Of a stretch of DNA of 33,451 nucleotides, positions 29,934 to 33,451 are shown one piece after another. The stretch covers positions 1 through 33,451 of the forward strand of contig JAAPAO010000392.1 of the NCBI GenBank assembly GCA_013115145.1, read 5' to 3'. This DNA comes from Perkinsus chesapeaki. Its lineage: Eukaryota > Perkinsozoa > Perkinsida > Perkinsidae. Position 1 is the first letter of the stretch; each line of letters opens with the position of its first letter. Below the pieces are notes generated by a model. It was not told where the DNA came from. It saw nothing but the letters and a program-made list of their open reading frames with translations, and made no database searches. The translations under genes and the position numbers were made by a program.

Positions 29934-31472
29934 TTATACTTCTACGCTAGTAGTAGGGCTCGACTCTGATGCGGAGGTCTTCTCAACCTTGGCAGCATGC
30001 TTCCTGTGATACTTCTTGTCAAACTCAGCCTCAATCTGCTCGAAGGATTTACCCTTAGTCTCCGGAATGAAGAAGATGACGAAGAAGATCATGACCAGGC
30101 AGATGAAACCGAAACTCCAGAAGACGCCCTGGTAGGTAATGGCCTTTCTGTAGGCATCCAAGCACATGGTGACAATGAATGAGAAGAGCCAGTTAACAGC
30201 AGTGGCGATGGCGGCAGCGTTGCCTCTCACCTCGTTGGGGAAAATCTCGGACATGATGAGCCACGGGATAGCACCAACACCGATGGAGAAGAACGCAATG
30301 TAGCAGAATGCGGAAGCCAAGGCCAACCAGCCGACGTTGGTCAATCCGGTGACATCCTGGAGATAGAAGAAGAGACCCAACATCCAAGCAGAGATACACA
30401 TACCGGTAGCACCGATAACAAGGAGAACCCTTCTGCCAGCGAGATCCATAATGCAGCAAGCAATGAAAGTAACTACAACCTGCACGGCCATGGTAACGAT
30501 GGCCATAGTCTCTTTGTTGCTAATACCGGCAGCCTGGAAGATGGTGGTCTGGTAGAAAATGACGGCATTAATACCAGACAACTGCTGACAGATCTGCAGT
30601 ACAACACCGATGACAACCTGAATCCAGTACTTGCGTAGACCAGACATGGCATCGTTGAATCGCTCCTTCTGGGTCATGCCAGACTTGGCCTTCTGAGCCT
30701 CGACAGTTACCTCATAAGCCTTTAACTCAACGGCAACATCCGGATCATTCTCATCAGTACCGTGCAATCTAAGGAGAACCTTCTTGGCAGCCTCCAAACC
30801 CTTGTGCTCGGCAAGCCAACGGGGGGATTCGGGGACGAAGAAGACCAAGAGGCCCAATAGACCAGACGGGATCAGATAGATCCAACTAACATCACGCCAG
30901 TTGCAGAAGGTCTGACTGGTTGCATTGGGATCAACGGAGTTGGCGCTAGTCCTGAAGGCCATACCCAAAGCATAGGCAAGAAGAATGCCAATGGTAACAG
31001 CCAACTGATTGGCAGCACCAAGCATACCACGAATCTTAGTCGGGGAAGCCTCACCAATATAGGTAGGGGCGGCAACAGACTCAACACCAACAACAATACC
31101 AACGAGAACACGCTCGAAAAGTAGCTGCCATGAGGTATGAGCCAAAGCCTGCCACAGGTAACACAAGATGAAGCACGGAGAAGTACCAATGAGGCACCAT
31201 TTACGTCCGAACCTATCGATGAGAGGGCCACCGATGAAGGCACCGAACATGGCACCAATGTTGACAAGGGAACCGAACAAGGAGGACTCACCGGAGCTGT
31301 GGAAGACCCACAAGTGGTCATAGTCACCAATCTCAATAGGGGTACCATTGGCAGTGGTAACACTGTTACCCATGGTGTCAATAGTCTGACCGGTGAAACC
31401 AGATGTGAGACCGAACATAAGTGGCCCCAGCAGAACCGCTGCAACGGAGAGTATAGCACAAGCGTACTTCAT
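29934..31472 (-). CDS. Hexose transporter 5 (MFS sugar porter), single exon
   Basis: 512 residues and closest to copy 4, sharing near-identical DNA blocks (for example 30313-30476 with 27241-27404). It has PESPRW, QQLSGIN, DLAGRR, GAIPW and PETKG. The extracellular-type loop after helix 1 differs (ANGTPIEIGDYDHLWVFHSS), and helix 11 reads VTMCLDAYRKA, like copy 6 and unlike copy 4 (VTMFLDDYRKA). The tail is short and Ser/Thr-rich, ending SPTTSVEV, close to the end of copy 6. Its features thus mix those of copies 4 and 6, as expected from conversion within the array. Confidence 0.96.
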   Translation of the reverse strand: MKYACAILSVAAVLLGPLMFGLTSGFTGQTIDTMGNSVTTANGTPIEIGDYDHLWVFHSSGESSLFGSLVNIGAMFGAFIGGPLIDRFGRKWCLIGTSPCFILCYLWQALAHTSWQLLFERVLVGIVVGVESVAAPTYIGEASPTKIRGMLGAANQLAVTIGILLAYALGMAFRTSANSVDPNATSQTFCNWRDVSWIYLIPSGLLGLLVFFVPESPRWLAEHKGLEAAKKVLLRLHGTDENDPDVAVELKAYEVTVEAQKAKSGMTQKERFNDAMSGLRKYWIQVVIGVVLQICQQLSGINAVIFYQTTIFQAAGISNKETMAIVTMAVQVVVTFIACCIMDLAGRRVLLVIGATGMCISAWMLGLFFYLQDVTGLTNVGWLALASAFCYIAFFSIGVGAIPWLIMSEIFPNEVRGNAAAIATAVNWLFSFIVTMCLDAYRKAITYQGVFWSFGFICLVMIFFVIFFIPETKGKSFEQIEAEFDKKYHRKHAAKVEKTSASESSPTTSVEV

Positions 31473-32480
31473 GAGTAACTTAAATAAACAGTTGAATGAG
31501 AACTACAAAGGCCCTTTTTGGCACCACGAACCCCACACAATGGGAAAGCGCAAATCACACATCATAGAAGATGCAGAACAACTCAACATATGATACCACA
31601 CGCAACTAGAAACTTCGAAGTAGAAACGAACAACGGGGCTTAACGCCGCTTAAGACGATCACTCTGCCTGCTAGCGACGGCCTTACCATCACCTTCAAAA
31701 GAAAACGAAGATGCTTTCTACCATGGCCCTCTTTCGTATCCGACAAAATGACACACGTGCTCCACGCGTCAAGCGAAACAAGAGGGAACGATAATCAGCA
31801 AAGCAGAACAGAGTCATAACCAATCAAAGGCGAGTCAGCCTTAACACGAGAAAAACCTCAATTTCGAGGCTAATCTTGGAAGCAGTTGAATCGACCGAGC
31901 ACATCATATAAATATAAACCGCGGTTAGATACGAAGTAGAACTTCAATACTAGCTGCTGATTCCCACATATAGGCGACTGTTTAACATACGATGTCGAAT
32001 AGTCACCAGAGGGGGTATGCTGCCACGATAAACTAAATGAGGCCGCAGTGGGGCGATACTACTCTAGGGGTTTAAGAGCAATCGCAAACACTGTATATAC
32101 CAATATAAATAGTATTTAATGAGGATCCAGATGGATCAGACGAAGCTGCCATACGGCAGCTACGGCGCAAGGAACGGTCTCAACAGTACTGGCCGATCAT
32201 ATAAAATAAAGGACACATGTAGTGCCACAATAATATAGACCACTGGAATGATTTAAGAGTACCACAGCCGACATAACATTGTACCGGGAATGGAGCAATG
32301 CAAAGTCATAACACATATAATTACAATAGAATTCAGGGGTCTACAGCAACACCGACGTTCAGTAATACAAGCCTATGACGAACTTTTTATAAAGCCACTA
32401 GAGCGTATGAGATAATTATAGTCATCGTTGCAGCTAGAGGTGTTTCACAGAGACACCTAGCCCGTAACCGTTTATTAAAC
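31473..32480. other. Spacer between transporters 5 and 6
   Basis: 1.0 kb without a gene. Stems include CTTAA-cgccgc-TTAAG near 31640 and the pair at 32124-32161. AGGTGT/ACACCT, around 32431-32460, lies just past the transporter 6 stop and is a candidate 3' UTR hairpin. Confidence 0.5.
32124..32161. repeat. Two adjacent perfect hairpins
   Basis: GATCC-agat-GGATC (32124-32137) is followed by AGCTGCC-atac-GGCAGCT (32144-32161). Both have 4-nt loops. They lie about 320 nt downstream of transporter 6 and about 650 nt upstream of transporter 5. Confidence 0.75.
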
Positions 32481-33451
32481 TCATACCGCCACTGAAGTGG
32501 TGGGGCTCACGGCAGCATCTTCCTCTGACGCTCCAGAATGAATGTCCGTAGCGTGATCATCGGAAGAATGATCGTCGACTGTTGTTGCTGGCTTCTCAAC
32601 CTTGGTAGCATGCTTTCTATGATACTTTCTATCGAACTCAGCCTCAATCTCCTCGAAGGATTTGCCCTTAGTCTCGGGGATGAAGAACAGAACGAAGAAG
32701 ATCATGACCAGGCAGATGAAACCGAAACTCCAGAAGACACCTTGGTAGGTAATGGCCTTCCTGTAGGCATCCAAGCACATGGTGACAATGAATGCAAAGA
32801 GCCAGTTAACAGCAGTGGCGATGGCGGCAGCGTTACCTCTCACCTCGTTGGGGAAGATTTCGGACATAATAAGCCACGGAATCGGACCGACACCGAGAGA
32901 GAAGAATGCAATGTAGCAGTAAGCTGAAGCCAAGGCCAACCAACCGACGTTGGTCAATCCGGTGACATCCTGGAGGTAGAAGAAGAGACCCAACATCCAG
33001 GCAGATATGCACATACCAGTTGCAGCAGCAACAAGAAGCACTCTTCTGCCAGCGAGATCCATAATGCAGCAAGCAATGAAAGTAACTCCGACTTGAATGG
33101 CCATAGTTACCAGAGCCATAGTTTGCATATTGCTGATACCGGCAGCCTGGAAAATACTGGTCTGATAGAAGATGACGGCATTGATACCAGACAACTGCTG
33201 GCAGATCTGCAATACAACCCCGATGACAACCTGAATCCAGTACTTGCGTAGACCGGCCATTGCATCATCGAAGCGCTGCTTCCTAGTCTGTCCAGCCTTG
33301 GCCTTCTGAGCCTCAACAGTTACCTCATAAGCCTTCAGCTCCTCAACAACATCCGGATCATTCTCATCAGTGCCGTGGAGCCTCAATAACACTTTCTTAG
33401 CAGCATCCAAACCACGGTGCTCAGCGAGCCAACGAGGAGACTCGGGGACAA
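32481..33451 (-). CDS. Hexose transporter 6, 5' part cut by the window edge
   Basis: The frame runs off the right edge inside VPESPRW, so only about 322 C-terminal residues are visible (half of helix 6 onward). No internal ATG is the start: the codon at 33410 is a Leu codon inside the conserved EHRGLDAAKK block. The copy belongs to subgroup 4-6 by RLHGTDENDPDV and the KYWIQVVIGVVLQICQQ helix. It is odd in having GPIPW in helix 10, where copies 1-5 have GAIPW; GPIPW is the form common in human GLUT proteins. It also has SNMQTMA where the others have SNKETMA or DNKEAMA. The C-tail is long, acidic and His/Asp-rich (DDHSSDDHATDIHSG) before SPTTSVAV. Confidence 0.95.
   Translation of the reverse strand, partial: VPESPRWLAEHRGLDAAKKVLLRLHGTDENDPDVVEELKAYEVTVEAQKAKAGQTRKQRFDDAMAGLRKYWIQVVIGVVLQICQQLSGINAVIFYQTSIFQAAGISNMQTMALVTMAIQVGVTFIACCIMDLAGRRVLLVAAATGMCISAWMLGLFFYLQDVTGLTNVGWLALASAYCYIAFFSLGVGPIPWLIMSEIFPNEVRGNAAAIATAVNWLFAFIVTMCLDAYRKAITYQGVFWSFGFICLVMIFFVLFFIPETKGKSFEEIEAEFDRKYHRKHATKVEKPATTVDDHSSDDHATDIHSGASEEDAAVSPTTSVAV

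Noticed and set aside
31137-31478. Plus-strand open frame opposite transporter 5, and similar frames at 19102, 26907 and 32538
   Set aside because: These are antisense shadows of strongly conserved transporter codons, recurring at the same place in each copy.
33410-33410. Start of transporter 6 at 33410
   Set aside because: The codon is TTG inside the conserved EHRGLDAAKK block; the gene continues past the window edge.

Overview
The window is nuclear DNA of a unicellular eukaryote. Protein-coding genes in the left half are broken by many GT-AG introns, mostly only 40-50 nt long. There is an RNA polymerase III tRNA gene, and TAA, TAG and TGA are all used as stops, so the standard genetic code applies. 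Together with a multi-copy array of single-exon hexose transporters and AG splice-acceptor-like sites just upstream of start codons, this suggests an alveolate of the Perkinsus type. That assignment is an inference from gene style, not a database result.

Layout. 1-160: a 31-bp minisatellite. 569-2104 (+): four-exon ankyrin-repeat gene. 2189-2798 (+): VKORC1-like membrane thiol oxidoreductase. 2942-3014 (+): tRNA-Ala(AGC). 3281 to about 7234 (-): large intron-rich TMTC-type ER membrane protein (polytopic N-terminal half plus TPR repeats). 7750-9335 (+): 2-methylcitrate synthase, with seven reconstructed introns and a C-terminal SRL. 9569-9945 (+): three-exon small two-helix membrane protein. 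10172-11421 (+): eight-exon organellar ribosome recycling factor. 12872-17248 (+): three diverged copies of an unrecognised secreted-protein family; the first has a frame break in its signal-peptide region, the second is intact and the third is a pseudogene. 18439-33451 (-): head-to-tail array of at least six hexose-transporter (MFS sugar porter) genes, the last cut by the window edge.

The window joins two gene architectures. Housekeeping and organellar genes carry very short introns and are closely packed. The transporters and the secreted family are intronless or nearly so, are tandemly duplicated, and are separated by 0.7-1.7 kb spacers. The transporters fall into two subgroups, copies 1-3 and copies 4-6. 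Within each subgroup, long blocks are almost identical at DNA level while neighbouring blocks have diverged, as expected from gene conversion. The spacers have no convincing genes but contain clusters of short perfect inverted repeats, the least explained signal here.

Functionally, the left half combines secretory-pathway chemistry (VKOR-type disulfide formation, TMTC-type O-mannosylation), propionate or citrate metabolism and organelle translation. The right half is an expanded sugar-uptake locus that would suit a nutrient-scavenging or parasitic life style.
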